Source: Deltaproteobacteria bacterium | GTDB lineage: Bacteria; Myxococcota_A; Polyangia; Polyangiales; Polyangiaceae | DNA length: 64,000 nt | Reading direction: 5' to 3' | NCBI GenBank assembly: GCA_016218915.1 | Contig: JACRCQ010000077.1 | Span: 1-64,000, forward strand | In this document: positions 27,266 to 36,812 of the stretch, in pieces | How positions within the stretch are numbered: the first letter of the stretch is position 1 | How the letters are laid out: the number at the start of each line of letters is the position of its first letter | The notes under the pieces: generated by a model | Databases searched by the model: none | The model's input: the letters and a program-made list of their open reading frames with translations, nothing else | What the model was told of the DNA's origin: nothing | Position numbers and translations under genes: made by a program

Positions 27266-28384
27266 TCACCGCACCCTGCGCCGTTTTTTCTGGGCAAAGT
27301 ACGCCCGCAGGATGTCGCGCCCGACCTGGTTGCCCTTCTGCCACCAGCGAGTCTCATTCGCGAGCATCACCGCTACGGCCACCTCCGGGTGATCCGACGG
27401 CGCGAAACTCGTGAACCACGAGTAGAGTCTTGTCGGATTGGCCTTCGCCAAGGTCCCCGTCTTGGCCGCAATGCGCATGCGCGGGAAGTACGGGCTTCCA
27501 CGCTCGTCACGAAACGCCTTGGCGCACGTCCCCTCGCGCACCGTCAGCTCCAGCATCCGCGTCAGCGTTCGCGCTGTCGAAGGGCGCATGGCCTGGCCGC
27601 TGTCCGCGGACTCGGCTGCGCTCTGCTCCAGGATGTGAAGCGTCGGACGGCTTCCGCCGCGGGCGATGGTCGCCATCATGTACGCAGCCTCCAGCGGGCT
27701 CATGCGTCCTGGGCCGAACCCGGCAGCAGCGCGCGCCATGCCTGCTTCGTCCGACGGCACTTCCACCGAGCCTTTGTCGACGTGGATGTCGATCGGAATG
27801 TCGCCGCCGATACCGAGCAGGCGCGCGGTCGTGTTGAGCGCTTCCGCGTCGAGGTGACGCCGCGACAAGCCTGCGACCACCAGGTTGCGGCTGTAGCCAA
27901 GGGCGGTCTCCAGGGTTTCGCAGCGGACTCCAGCGCCGGCGCCGTTGGGGCGAAGGTCGCTCAGGCGCGCGCTGCGCTCGCCGCCGACAAAGCACTGACG
28001 GGCTTGCACGGGGACGTGCGCGCGATCGATGAGGGCAGTGGCTGCGACGATCTTGAAGATGCTGGCAGGGGGGGCATAGGGCTGGGAGACCATGTCGCGT
28101 CCAGCCGGGTCCACGCTCGCCCAGGCGAGAATGCGGCCCGTGCGCACGTCGATCACGACTGCGCCGGCTTCGACTGCATGCGACGCCTGCAGCAGCGAAG
28201 CGACTTCCTTCTGCAGAGCAGGGTCGAGGGTGAGGCCGACGTCGCCGCGATCCGAAGGCGCGCTGACGCGGGTGGAGGCGATGCGGGTGTGCCGCATGCC
28301 CACGACCGGGCGGGCGGCGAAGGAGGACGTCGATAGCGACAGGATCAGGGCTGCGGCGAGCGCGCCAAAGGGTTTCGAAAGCAC
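27266..28384 (-). CDS. penicillin-binding-protein-type transpeptidase domain protein
   Basis: 372 residues. After an N-terminal hydrophobic signal or anchor (4-24), the sequence is a penicillin-binding transpeptidase domain: S108-x-x-K (SIFK), SRN (165-167) and KTGT (308-311), with the usual spacing. It lacks the N-terminal dimerisation or pedestal region of PBP2/PBP3, so it is about half the length of a full class B PBP. It may be a D,D-transpeptidase with a specialised wall role or a BlaR/MecR-like sensor remnant; a beta-lactamase is less likely because the surrounding motifs fit transpeptidases. The Arg/Lys-rich C terminus (KKRRRVR) is notable. Confidence 0.83.
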   Translation of the reverse strand: MLSKPFGALAAALILSLSTSSFAARPVVGMRHTRIASTRVSAPSDRGDVGLTLDPALQKEVASLLQASHAVEAGAVVIDVRTGRILAWASVDPAGRDMVSQPYAPPASIFKIVAATALIDRAHVPVQARQCFVGGERSARLSDLRPNGAGAGVRCETLETALGYSRNLVVAGLSRRHLDAEALNTTARLLGIGGDIPIDIHVDKGSVEVPSDEAGMARAAAGFGPGRMSPLEAAYMMATIARGGSRPTLHILEQSAAESADSGQAMRPSTARTLTRMLELTVREGTCAKAFRDERGSPYFPRMRIAAKTGTLAKANPTRLYSWFTSFAPSDHPEVAVAVMLANETRWWQKGNQVGRDILRAYFAQKKRRRVR

Positions 28385-28426
28385 GACGCATCTGTATGCG
28401 CCGATGGGGTGAAAGGGCCAAATACC

Positions 28427-29680
28427 CTACTGATTCATCGACTCGAGGAACTCGCGGTTGGTCTGGGTGCGCGAGAGCTTGTCGAGCAGGAACTCCATGG
28501 AGTCGACCACGTTGAGCGGGTGCAGCAGGCTGCGAAGGAGCCAGACGCGCTGCAGGACCCAGTCCGGCAGAAGCAACTCTTCCTTGCGGGTGGCCGAGCG
28601 GTTGATGTCGAGGCACGGGAAGATGCGCTTCTCCATCAGCTTGCGGTCGAGGTGGATCTCGGAGTTGCCGGTGCCCTTGAACTCCTCGAAGATCACTTCG
28701 TCCATGCGCGAGCCGGTGTCGACCAGCGCTGTGGCGATGATGGTGAGGGACCCACCCTCTTCGAGGTTGCGCGCAGCGCCGAAGAAGCGCTTGGGCTTGT
28801 GCAGGGCGTTGGAGTCGACGCCGCCCGAGAGGATCTTGCCGCTCGGCGGGACCACCGTGTTGTAGGCGCGAGCCAGACGCGTGATCGAGTCGAGCATGAT
28901 CACGACGTCCTTCTTGTGCTCGACGAGGCGCTTGGCCTTCTCGATCACCATCTCGGCGACCTGCACGTGGCGCGTGGCCGGCTCGTCGAAGGTCGACGAG
29001 ATCACCTCGGCCTTGACGGTGCGCTGCATGTCCGTGACTTCCTCGGGACGCTCGTCGATGAGCAGGACGATGAGCACGGTCTCGGGGTGATTCATCGCGA
29101 TGGCGTTGGCGATGTTCTGCAGGAGCATGGTCTTGCCGGCGCGGGGCGGAGAGACGATCAGGCAGCGCTGGCCTTTGCCCACCGGGACGATCAGGTCGAC
29201 GATGCGATCCGAGTAGTTCTTCGGCTGGTCGTCGCGCTCGAGGTTGAAGCGCTCGGTGGGGTACAGGGGCGTGAGGTTGTCGAAGAGGATCTTGTCGCGG
29301 GCGACTTCCGGCGCTTCGCCGTTGATCTTCTCGACCTTGAGCAGGGCGAAGTAGCGCTCGCTCTCCTTGGGGGGACGGATGCTTCCCTGGACGCTGTCGC
29401 CGGTGCGCAGTCCGAAGCGACGGATCTGCGAGGGGGAGACGTAGACGTCATCGGGCCCGGGCAGGTAGTTGTAGTCCGGGGCCCGGAGGAAGCCGAAGCC
29501 ATCGGGAAGGCACTCGAGCACGCCTTCGCCGTAGATGTTGCCGTTCTTGTTCGCCTGGCTCTGCAACAGCGCAAAGATGAGCTCCTGCTTTCGCAGGCCA
29601 GCCCCTCCCTCGATGTTGTGTTCCTTGGCAAGCTGCAACAGTTCGGCCATGGGCTTCTGCTTCAACTCTCGGAGATGCAT
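28427..29680 (-). CDS. rho: transcription termination factor Rho
   Basis: 417 residues from the ATG at 29680 (GGAGG 11 bases upstream; a GTG six codons earlier is possible). The N-terminal helical Rho_N domain is followed by the RNA-binding cold-shock-like domain (FGFLRAP ... YVSPSQIRRF). The ATPase core has Walker A RAGKTMLLQ, Walker B VIMLDSITRLARAYN and the secondary RNA-binding Q/R loops (GKILSGGVDSNAL). Hexameric RNA helicase ending transcription; here it may also matter because intrinsic terminators are scarce in this window. Confidence 0.98.
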   Translation of the reverse strand: MHLRELKQKPMAELLQLAKEHNIEGGAGLRKQELIFALLQSQANKNGNIYGEGVLECLPDGFGFLRAPDYNYLPGPDDVYVSPSQIRRFGLRTGDSVQGSIRPPKESERYFALLKVEKINGEAPEVARDKILFDNLTPLYPTERFNLERDDQPKNYSDRIVDLIVPVGKGQRCLIVSPPRAGKTMLLQNIANAIAMNHPETVLIVLLIDERPEEVTDMQRTVKAEVISSTFDEPATRHVQVAEMVIEKAKRLVEHKKDVVIMLDSITRLARAYNTVVPPSGKILSGGVDSNALHKPKRFFGAARNLEEGGSLTIIATALVDTGSRMDEVIFEEFKGTGNSEIHLDRKLMEKRIFPCLDINRSATRKEELLLPDWVLQRVWLLRSLLHPLNVVDSMEFLLDKLSRTQTNREFLESMNQ

Positions 29681-30019
29681 GGGATTCGAATCCTCCACTG
29701 GGAGTGCGCACGACGGTCCATTCGTCGGGCAGGAAATGCGGGTTGCTCTTGAAACTGGGTTGGACTTGTTCTGCTGAAAACTTCACTGCCGGCACGGCAC
29801 GCGGAGCGCGAACTGAACGTTGTCGCGCATCGGCCGTCGTGTGCCGGAAGAACCTGGTCTGAGCTGTGTTGGAGAGGCGTTCCCAGGCAGGAAACGCATC
29901 CCCGGTATTCAACAGGCTGCCCGACTTGTCAATGCGTTCCGGCAACGAATCGAATCGGGCCAGGTCCGTGCCAGCGCACGAGGGCGGCGCACGAACGGTT
30001 TGCCCGCAGAATCAGGCGC
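29681..30019. other. rho leader region, 339 bp
   Basis: Between the MltD-like gene and rho, both leftward. It contains the candidate rho promoter at 29904-29932, giving a leader of about 220 bases, compatible with Rho autoregulation by early termination as known in other bacteria. The palindrome GGATTCGAATCC overlaps the ribosome binding site (29685-29696). No small gene is supported. Confidence 0.4.
29904..29932 (-). promoter_or_regulatory. candidate rho promoter
   Basis: On the reverse strand a perfect TTGACA (29932-29927) is followed after 17 bp by AATACC (29909-29904), a weak -10. This is a pattern match only; it is the best sigma-70-like -35 in the rho leader. Confidence 0.35.
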
Positions 30020-32182
30020 TCAAGCGCCGCTGCCAGGCCCTGTCGCGGTAGGCCTGGCACCTGGGCCCTGATCTGCCGACGGCAGCGGCGGCAGGTCGTC
30101 GGGGCATGGAGGCGCAGCCGGCTCCTCGCTCTCGACCGGTCGCGCTGCTGCAGGCTTCGCCCCGGGCGCCATCTTCGCCGGCACATAGGCGATCAGCCGC
30201 TCGCCCGCTTCCAGCCTGGTGTGACGCGATCGACGATTGATGCGTTCCAGCTGTCCGACCGACATTCCTGTTCGTTGCGCGAGCTGCTGCCAGGTTTCGT
30301 TGGGACGCGCCACCACGGTCGTACGCACGCGATCGCGCAGCGACTCGTGGTGATCGAAGAATCGATCCGTGCCCACCACCAGCACGCGAACGTCCTGATC
30401 CCCGCGCGCCGGCAGCCCGGTCACGTCGCGTGTCACCGGCACCATCAGCATCAGCGACATCCCTTCCTGCAGCCGAGCGATCGGATCCAGCAGGTTCCAT
30501 CTGCGTAGATCGTCGACCGTAACGCCGAACGCATCGGCGACCGCAGGAACGGTGTCGCCAGCCAGGACGCGATAGAACAGCCGGCGGTAGCCTGCCGGCG
30601 CTTGCAGATCCGCGGCCACCATGACGATCGGCTTTTCGCCAGCACGCTCCGTCTTGGGCAGCGGAGGCATGAGCAGCACCGTGCCCGGCTGCGGCACGTC
30701 GTCCGGATCGAGCGAGTTGAGCGCCGCGAGTGCCTTGACGGTCACCCCGCGCGAGCGCGCGATGTCAGGCAGGCTGTCGCCGTAGCGCACGAGGTAGCGC
30801 TCGACCTGTGGATCCTGTGCACGCACGCGCACGATGTTCTTGGCGAACTTCGCTGCGCCCCCCACGGGAACGCGAACCGACCACATCGATGCACCCGGAC
30901 GCGTCTGCGGCGGCGTGCGAGACAGGAGCAGCTGCGGGTTGAGCTGCTCGACCTTGTCGACCTCCACACCGGCCGCCGAGGCCACGGTCGACAAGGGCAC
31001 GCCCGGGGGAACGTCGACGGTTTCGAACGCGACCGGCGTCTCGCGCACCAGCCCGTCGAGCCCGAACACCCCGGGATTGCGCGCTACGATCGCGAGCGCC
31101 GTGATCTTGGGCACGTACAGGGTGGTCTCCCAGGGGAGCCCGGATTCGAAGCGGCTCAGCTCCCAGAAGTCGTTGGTGTTGTACTTGCGCACCGCGCTCA
31201 GCAGGCCGCCAAAGCCCATGTTGTACGCTGCGAGCGCGAGCTCCCAGGTGCCGAAGCGCGTGTACAGATCCGACAGGAACTTCGCCGCAGCGTCGGTCGA
31301 GCGCTCCGGGTCGAGACGCTCGTCGATCCACCGATCGACCACCAGCCCGTAGAGGCGCGCCGTGCCGGGCATGAACTGCCAGAGGCCGGCCGCGCCTGCG
31401 CCGGAGTAGGCGAGGGGATTGAAGCCGCTCTCCACGAGCGACACCCAGATCAGATCCTCGGGCAGGTTGTTGGAGCGCAGCGTGCGACGCAGCAGCGCGT
31501 CGTAGGTGCCGCTCTTCTTGAACCAGGAAGAGGCGACCGCGCGGCCACGGGGATCGTTCTTGTAGTAGGTGAGGTAGCGCACGACCCGCGCGTTCCAGCG
31601 GATCGAAAGATCCGGCTGGGACAGCGACGCGAGCCATTCTGCATCGGTCGGAGCCGCATCTGCAGGCTGCGAAGCTGCAGCGACAGGTGGAGGCAGGCCA
31701 GAGGCGAACACGACCGGGCGATCGCTCTCTGCGGAAGGCGCGGGGAGCGCATCGGTCGATCGCAGCGGCAAGGGTGCGGGCTGCAAGCCGAAGAGCTCGT
31801 GGTCGGCTTGCCGAAGCGCGCTGACTTCAGGCGTGTCGATCCCGGTGGTCTTCGTTCCGGTGGGCGACACGCCAGCCACGGCCCGACGGGCCGCAGGGTC
31901 TGCCTCGTGAGGAGCACCTGGCGCGCGAGGCTTCTTCTTGACCACAGCACCTTTGGGCGGCGGCTTGGCCGGGGGTTTTGCCTGCGGCTTGGGCTTGGGC
32001 TTGGCCGGTTGTGCCGCGGGCTTCGGCGCAGGCGGCTGGGGCGCGGCATGCGTCGGGCCGGACGGGGCCTGCGTGCTGGTCACTGCGGGCGCAGCGGGGC
32101 CAGCGTCGGTTGCCCTCACGCTCGCCGGCCAAAGGACAGAGGCCAGGATCAAGACCGGCGAGGACAAGAGGCGTAGACGCAT
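30020..32182 (-). CDS. MltD-like lytic transglycosylase with LysM domains
   Basis: 720 residues from the ATG at 32182, which has GGAGG upstream. A signal peptide (1-23) is followed by a long Pro/Lys/Ala-rich spacer (about 40-180). The SLT/MltD domain (about 215-400) has the catalytic Glu251 in SLVESGFNPLAYS, followed by GAAGLWQFMPGTARLYGL and LALAAYNMGFG. The C-terminal half has three LysM modules: YLVRYGDSLPDIARSRGV, YRVLAGDTVPAVADAFGV and VVARPNETWQQLAQRTGM. It cleaves peptidoglycan glycan strands to anhydro ends. The long Pro spacer and three LysMs suggest reach through the periplasm. Confidence 0.92.
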   Translation of the reverse strand: MRLRLLSSPVLILASVLWPASVRATDAGPAAPAVTSTQAPSGPTHAAPQPPAPKPAAQPAKPKPKPQAKPPAKPPPKGAVVKKKPRAPGAPHEADPAARRAVAGVSPTGTKTTGIDTPEVSALRQADHELFGLQPAPLPLRSTDALPAPSAESDRPVVFASGLPPPVAAASQPADAAPTDAEWLASLSQPDLSIRWNARVVRYLTYYKNDPRGRAVASSWFKKSGTYDALLRRTLRSNNLPEDLIWVSLVESGFNPLAYSGAGAAGLWQFMPGTARLYGLVVDRWIDERLDPERSTDAAAKFLSDLYTRFGTWELALAAYNMGFGGLLSAVRKYNTNDFWELSRFESGLPWETTLYVPKITALAIVARNPGVFGLDGLVRETPVAFETVDVPPGVPLSTVASAAGVEVDKVEQLNPQLLLSRTPPQTRPGASMWSVRVPVGGAAKFAKNIVRVRAQDPQVERYLVRYGDSLPDIARSRGVTVKALAALNSLDPDDVPQPGTVLLMPPLPKTERAGEKPIVMVAADLQAPAGYRRLFYRVLAGDTVPAVADAFGVTVDDLRRWNLLDPIARLQEGMSLMLMVPVTRDVTGLPARGDQDVRVLVVGTDRFFDHHESLRDRVRTTVVARPNETWQQLAQRTGMSVGQLERINRRSRHTRLEAGERLIAYVPAKMAPGAKPAAARPVESEEPAAPPCPDDLPPLPSADQGPGARPTATGPGSGA

Positions 32183-32242
32183 GTTGCCGCCTCCGGTCTT
32201 GTCATGACCGCGGCGCCTGGTCAAATTGCCTGCGAATGCGGG

Positions 32243-33196
32243 CTACTTCTTGGTGACGTGGGCGCGGACTTCGTCGAGCTTGCCCGCGGAGCCGAGCTTC
32301 TCGTTCTTGTGCGCGATGAACTTGGCATACTCTGCCATGAAGATCTTGCCCGGGTCGCGAAGGTCGAACTTCGCGGGCTGGTCGCGGAAGAACTCGCGGT
32401 GCACGCGGGTCCACACGAGGCGGCCGTCCGTGTCGATGTTGACCTTGGTCACGCCGAGCTCGGCTGCCTTTGCGAACTGGTTCTCGTCGACGCCCTTGGA
32501 GCCCTTGATGTCGCCGCCAGCCTTGTTGATGCGCTCGACCTCGTCGGCCGGCACCGAGCTGGAGCCGTGCATGACCAGCGGGAACTTGGGCAGACGCTTC
32601 TGGATCTCGGCGAGCACGTCAAAGTGCAGCCCCTGGCTGCCGCTGAACTTGTAGGCGCCGTGGCTGGTGCCGATCGCGCACGCGAGCGAGTCGCAGCCGC
32701 TCTCCTGCACGAATCGCTTGGCCTCGTCCGGGTTGGTCAGGCACGCGTTGCCTTCGTCGACCTTGATGTCCTCCTCGACGCCGCCGAGCTTGCCGATCTC
32801 GGCTTCGACGCTGATGCCCTTCTTGTGGGCAGCTTCGACCACGCGCTTGGTGGAAGCGACGTTGCCTGCGTAGTCCTCGTGGCTCGCGTCGATCATGACC
32901 GACGAGTAGAAGCCGCTCGCCACGCACTCCAGGGCGGTCTTCTCGTCGCCATGGTCGAGGTGCACAGCGAAGATCGCCTCGGGGAACACTTCTTCTGCGG
33001 CCTTGATGATGGCCTCGAGCATGCGCTTCTCCGTGTAGGAGCGCGCGCCCTTGGAGATCTGGATGATGAACGGCGCCTTGGAATCGACGCATCCGCGGAA
33101 CAGACCCATGGTCTGCTCCAGGTTGTTGATGTTGTAGGCTCCGATCGCGAAGCGACCGTAAGCGACCTCGAACAGGGACTTCGTGGTGACAATCAT
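32243..33196 (-). CDS. fba: class II fructose-bisphosphate aldolase
   Basis: 317 residues. Zn and catalytic motifs are HLDHGDE (79-85, with the catalytic Asp and a Zn-ligand His), SVMIDASHEDY, AIGTSHGAYKF and VMHGSSSVPADEV, followed by KVNIDTDGRL. It cleaves fructose-1,6-bisphosphate in glycolysis or makes it in gluconeogenesis. GGAAGGA precedes the ATG. The MltD-like gene follows on the same strand with a 60-base gap, but no functional link is implied. Confidence 0.95.
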   Translation of the reverse strand: MIVTTKSLFEVAYGRFAIGAYNINNLEQTMGLFRGCVDSKAPFIIQISKGARSYTEKRMLEAIIKAAEEVFPEAIFAVHLDHGDEKTALECVASGFYSSVMIDASHEDYAGNVASTKRVVEAAHKKGISVEAEIGKLGGVEEDIKVDEGNACLTNPDEAKRFVQESGCDSLACAIGTSHGAYKFSGSQGLHFDVLAEIQKRLPKFPLVMHGSSSVPADEVERINKAGGDIKGSKGVDENQFAKAAELGVTKVNIDTDGRLVWTRVHREFFRDQPAKFDLRDPGKIFMAEYAKFIAHKNEKLGSAGKLDEVRAHVTKK

Positions 33197-33322
33197 GGTA
33201 TTCCTTCCCCTGGGTCAGAGTCGGGGCGTGCCCCCCTTGCGATCGGGCAGGCTGCTCCCAACGAGCAGGGACGTCAAATAGCACTGACCGGGGGGCAGCG
33301 AGAGCCGGACAGGTGTTCACGC

Positions 33323-35671
33323 CTAGCCGCGGGTTCTGCGGGAAGGCGGACGCGTGCTGCGACGCTCCTGCCGGGTCGATTCCGTCTCTGACCCGGCGGA
33401 ATTCCCGAATCCGATCGCGCGAAGGTCTTCGTCGGTCACGCGCGGACCCTGGCAAACCAGCGATGCGCGCAGCATCACATCTGCGAACTCCACGTCGTTG
33501 CCAGGCCAGCCGTGCTCCAGCAGCTGCTTGAGCGCCCCGTCGTCCACACCCAGCGGGGTGCCGCGAAGACGCACGCCGAGGCGCGCCAGGTGATCAAGGG
33601 TCAGCGCGCGGATGTCCTCGGAGCGCGAGGCAAGCGTCGGCAGCGGAACCGCTCGATCACCGAGCCAATCGGCCAAAGCGACCGCGACCCGCCCCGCGGC
33701 GACCAACGCATCGATCGTGGCGTTCACGGACACCGAGATCGCCAGATCGAGCGGCATGGCCGCTCCGGAGGGGGACACGCGCTCCGCGAGCGACGCAGCT
33801 ACGAACTCCTGCACCGCACGAGGAAGAGCGGGTAGATCGAGCAGCAGCAGCGTTCCACCGCTCGCGAGCACGAGCGGCGACAAGCTCGCATCTCGCCAGC
33901 GGGCGACGTCGTGGTGCGCGGGATCGTCACCGGCAACGATGACGAACGGTCTCTCGTTGCGCTGGCTGGCGAGGTGGGCCACCGACGCCCAGGGCACCGG
34001 ATCGATCCCGGGCGGCGTCAGCAGGGTCAGGGGGATGCCCAGACCACCGAGCCTTCGGCATTGCTCCAGAGCGACCTGCGCTGCCGGGCTGTAGGCTGCC
34101 GCGCTCGCGGGGTGGGCGAGACGCTCCACCACGGCCTTGTGACGGATGGCCTCGGTTGCGAGCCGATGCTTGAGCCGATCCATCTCGTCGCCGCGCCGAT
34201 CTGCGAGCTTGCGCAGATCCATTTCCCGTGCACGCGACCGGGCGAGCGCAGAGGACACGCCGAGGATCGCGCCCACGCGATCAGCGAGCACGCGAAGGGC
34301 GAGCACCTCCTCGAGGTTCATCGGAGCTCGTCGGCTTCCTTTGGGAATTCCGATCAGCCCGACCGGCCCGTCCTCGTCGCGCACCAGCGTCACCGCAAGA
34401 AGCCCGCGCCCCTCCAGCCAGGAAAGCAGTGGCCGCAGGTCTGCGCGACGAACCTGCAGGCTCTGGAGCACCTCCGTGCGGACCGTGCGCTCCGGCTCGC
34501 CGTCCGCAATCTCGTAGAGATGCGCAGGCGCTTCGCCCGCAACGGTGTGGAGGTAGCCAGCCCGATCGATGGTCAGCACCTCGGCCGGAGACGAGCGGAA
34601 CAGTGCCGGAGAAGCGGTTTCCCCGGGGAGGATTTGGCGAACGGTGGCCAGGGCATCGCGAACGGCGATGTCAGGGTCAGGGTGGAGCGCAGCCTCGTTG
34701 GCCCGATTGATCGCCTCGAGCCAGCGTGAGCGTGCCGGCCCGAGAGGCGTGGCCAGGGCCCGCGCCATCAGACCCACCAGGGCCGAAGCTGCAGCCACGA
34801 GAAGAATGCCAAGCCCTGCGAACCCTCGAATGCGCGTGCTGGCCGCGATACCCACCAGCACCACGGGCGCGCCGAGCAGCACGATCGCCAGGACCGTTCG
34901 CATGGTGCGGGCCACTCCGGTCGGCTCCCTGGACACGCACGCGAAGAACACCACGCTCGAGGCCACGACTGCGCCGGCGCTCATCACGCGATCAGGCGGC
35001 GCGACCTGCAGCAACGCGCACGGAATGGCGAGCGCGAGCACCACCACCGATAGCGCCAGAGCGCCTGCAGCGCGATCCGCGACGCCGAGCTCCAGCCTGC
35101 GCATCGCCCGAACCCTGCCCGCAGCAGCCACGATGAGCCCGATGGCCCCGGTCGACGCAGCCGCGGTCGCATAGTTGATCGCAAGCGGATCGAGCAGCGT
35201 GGTGCGCTCGGGCGCGAACAGACGTGCTGCCGGCACCACGACGCCGATCCCCCACAGCAGGCCCGCCAGCACCACTGCGTCCATGCGTCGCGTGGCTGCG
35301 GGCGGCTGTAGCAGACCCGGTGTTGGCGAGATGCGGGCAAGGGCGACCAGCGCCGCGATCGACGCCATGGCCACCCCGAGGTTGGCTGCGGTGTCGAGCA
35401 TGGCGCGATCCGGCGGTCCGGTCCACGCCGCGGCCACGAGGGCCGCTCCGGTGGCTCCGACGCGAGCGGCGCGACGGGTGATCGGGTCCACTGGATCCAG
35501 GCCTCGCGGAGGGGGCGCAGTCTTGACCCAGGCGATCCAAAGCAGCGCGGGCAGAATCGCGAGCGACACCCATCCGGAGCCTCCGCCCGCCGATTCGCGC
35601 AACGCCGCAAATGCCACGTAGCCGACGGCCAGCAGCGAGATCAGCAGCGAGCGGGAGCGCCAGGTCTGCAC
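33323..35671 (-). CDS. membrane GAF protein with a degenerate sigma-54 activator-like AAA domain
   Basis: 782 residues from a GTG with AGGA upstream. About eight to ten hydrophobic helices occupy residues 1-300. A GAF-like region follows (about 340-510, with LLAVTLVRDEDGPVGLIGIP), then a coiled coil. A C-terminal region (about 550-760) keeps landmarks of the NtrC-type AAA domain: GGTLLLLDLPALPRAVQEF (like the Walker B region), PLPTLASRSEDIRALTLDHLARLG, and HGWPGNDVEFADVMLRASL (like the WPGNVREL box). There is no Walker A GxxGxGK and no GAFTGA loop, so it cannot hydrolyse ATP or activate sigma-54 in the usual way. A membrane signalling scaffold or anti-activator is inferred. Confidence 0.7.
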   Translation of the reverse strand: MQTWRSRSLLISLLAVGYVAFAALRESAGGGSGWVSLAILPALLWIAWVKTAPPPRGLDPVDPITRRAARVGATGAALVAAAWTGPPDRAMLDTAANLGVAMASIAALVALARISPTPGLLQPPAATRRMDAVVLAGLLWGIGVVVPAARLFAPERTTLLDPLAINYATAAASTGAIGLIVAAAGRVRAMRRLELGVADRAAGALALSVVVLALAIPCALLQVAPPDRVMSAGAVVASSVVFFACVSREPTGVARTMRTVLAIVLLGAPVVLVGIAASTRIRGFAGLGILLVAAASALVGLMARALATPLGPARSRWLEAINRANEAALHPDPDIAVRDALATVRQILPGETASPALFRSSPAEVLTIDRAGYLHTVAGEAPAHLYEIADGEPERTVRTEVLQSLQVRRADLRPLLSWLEGRGLLAVTLVRDEDGPVGLIGIPKGSRRAPMNLEEVLALRVLADRVGAILGVSSALARSRAREMDLRKLADRRGDEMDRLKHRLATEAIRHKAVVERLAHPASAAAYSPAAQVALEQCRRLGGLGIPLTLLTPPGIDPVPWASVAHLASQRNERPFVIVAGDDPAHHDVARWRDASLSPLVLASGGTLLLLDLPALPRAVQEFVAASLAERVSPSGAAMPLDLAISVSVNATIDALVAAGRVAVALADWLGDRAVPLPTLASRSEDIRALTLDHLARLGVRLRGTPLGVDDGALKQLLEHGWPGNDVEFADVMLRASLVCQGPRVTDEDLRAIGFGNSAGSETESTRQERRSTRPPSRRTRG

Positions 35672-35717
35672 CGGGGCATCCTAGCCTCACAGGCGTGCGG
35701 GAGGCACGCCCAGATTC

Positions 35718-36200
35718 CTACGCGTCCTCGTCGTCCTCGTCGGCTTCGATCGCCTCGATCACCTCGTCGATCAACGCTTCCGCCGAATCCTCCGTGATCC
35801 CCAGGGCTCGACGAAGCTCGTCCTCGAACAGGAACTCGTCGTCGTTCGTGTCGAGATCGCTCAGCGACATTCCATACGCAAGCTTGTAAGCCTGGTGCCG
35901 GGCATCGACGCGCGTCAGCCTTCGTGCCACCTGAGCGAGCATGGGCTCGAGCCCCAGCTTCGCGAGCTGATCGCTGAATCGATTCATGAGCTGGGTCGCC
36001 ATGTCCGGCGTGGCTGCAGCGCCGAACAACGAGACGACCGCGCGCTCGAACGAGTCGATCTCTTCCTCGCTCAATCGCTTGTCCGCTCGCATCGCCAGGT
36101 AGGCCACTGCAAGCACGTCCTCGACTTCCGAGGCCGACAGCTCGAGGTCGGAAGGGTCGCCGATGACCGCTTCGATGTTCAGGATCGAACCCATGGCCAT
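35718..36200 (-). CDS. TerB-like cytoplasmic protein
   Basis: 160 residues, acidic. It has the TerB/DjlA-type helical pattern: DVLAVAYLAMRADKRLSEEEIDSFERAVVSLFG (about 28-60) with an Asp/Glu-rich metal-binding-like turn, and a second acidic turn SDLDTNDDEFLFEDEL (about 113-128). The C-terminal 20 residues are nearly all Asp/Glu/Ala. The family occurs in tellurite-resistance and stress contexts, but no ter gene cluster is nearby. It ends 46 bases before the membrane GAF gene on the same strand; the two may be co-transcribed. Confidence 0.65.
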   Translation of the reverse strand: MAMGSILNIEAVIGDPSDLELSASEVEDVLAVAYLAMRADKRLSEEEIDSFERAVVSLFGAAATPDMATQLMNRFSDQLAKLGLEPMLAQVARRLTRVDARHQAYKLAYGMSLSDLDTNDDEFLFEDELRRALGITEDSAEALIDEVIEAIEADEDDEDA

Positions 36201-36257
36201 CGGATTCTACCAGAGGCTTCGGCGAGTCAACAGAGATGGCGCTAGACTGGCGCGGCC

Positions 36258-36812
36258 ATGAACCTGCCCGCTTTCGTGGATCGGCTCCGAGCCCGCATGC
36301 CCCTGCTGCGCGCCGCTGTGCCGATCCACGCTCGCGCGCTCGTGGTGGTCCTGGCCGTCGGACTCTGCCTCGCCACCTTCGGACCCTGGCTTTCACTCGC
36401 CGTGGGCGTCGAGCTGCCAGCGTGGGAAGCCTTTGCCTACAGCGCGTGCGGACCGTTCTGCCATCAGCTCAGCGAGCGCTCGTTCCAGCTGGCAGGGCAC
36501 ACCGCGCCGCTCTGCACCCGGTGCACCGGCATGTGGATCGGCATCACCATCGGAGTGGCGATCGGCGTGCTCGTCGCCTGGCGACGTCGCTGGAGCGTGG
36601 GAATCGGCACCATGCTGATCGCGCTCGCGCTCAGCGAGGCCGACCACCTGCGTGAAGAGTCGGGTCAGCCCGACTGGGCGTGGGTCAGGTTCTGGCTCGG
36701 CCTGATCATCTTCTCGGGCCTGACCACAGCGATCTCCTACGACATTCTCGCCCTGCTCGTGCACGGCTGGCGGCGCCTGTCCGGCTCATCGCGCAGGCGC
36801 GACTGCGCCTGA
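36258..36812 (+). CDS. DUF2085 integral membrane protein
   Basis: 184 residues with four hydrophobic helices. It shows the DUF2085 signature FCHQLSERSF followed by PLCTRCTGMWIG, with conserved Cys/His that could bind a metal or heme. The function is unknown in the family. The last 27 bases overlap the 3' end of the convergent RNA methyltransferase gene. Confidence 0.85.
   Translation: MNLPAFVDRLRARMPLLRAAVPIHARALVVVLAVGLCLATFGPWLSLAVGVELPAWEAFAYSACGPFCHQLSERSFQLAGHTAPLCTRCTGMWIGITIGVAIGVLVAWRRRWSVGIGTMLIALALSEADHLREESGQPDWAWVRFWLGLIIFSGLTTAISYDILALLVHGWRRLSGSSRRRDCA

Noticed and set aside
27260..27295. Intrinsic terminator of yggX at the TTTTTT run (27284-27289)
   Set aside because: No stable hairpin precedes the T-run; the run lies in the C-terminal Lys codons of the convergent transpeptidase gene.
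29685..29696. tRNA T-loop-like GGATTCGAATCC at the rho start
   Set aside because: No acceptor, D or anticodon arms can be folded around it; it overlaps the rho ribosome binding site.
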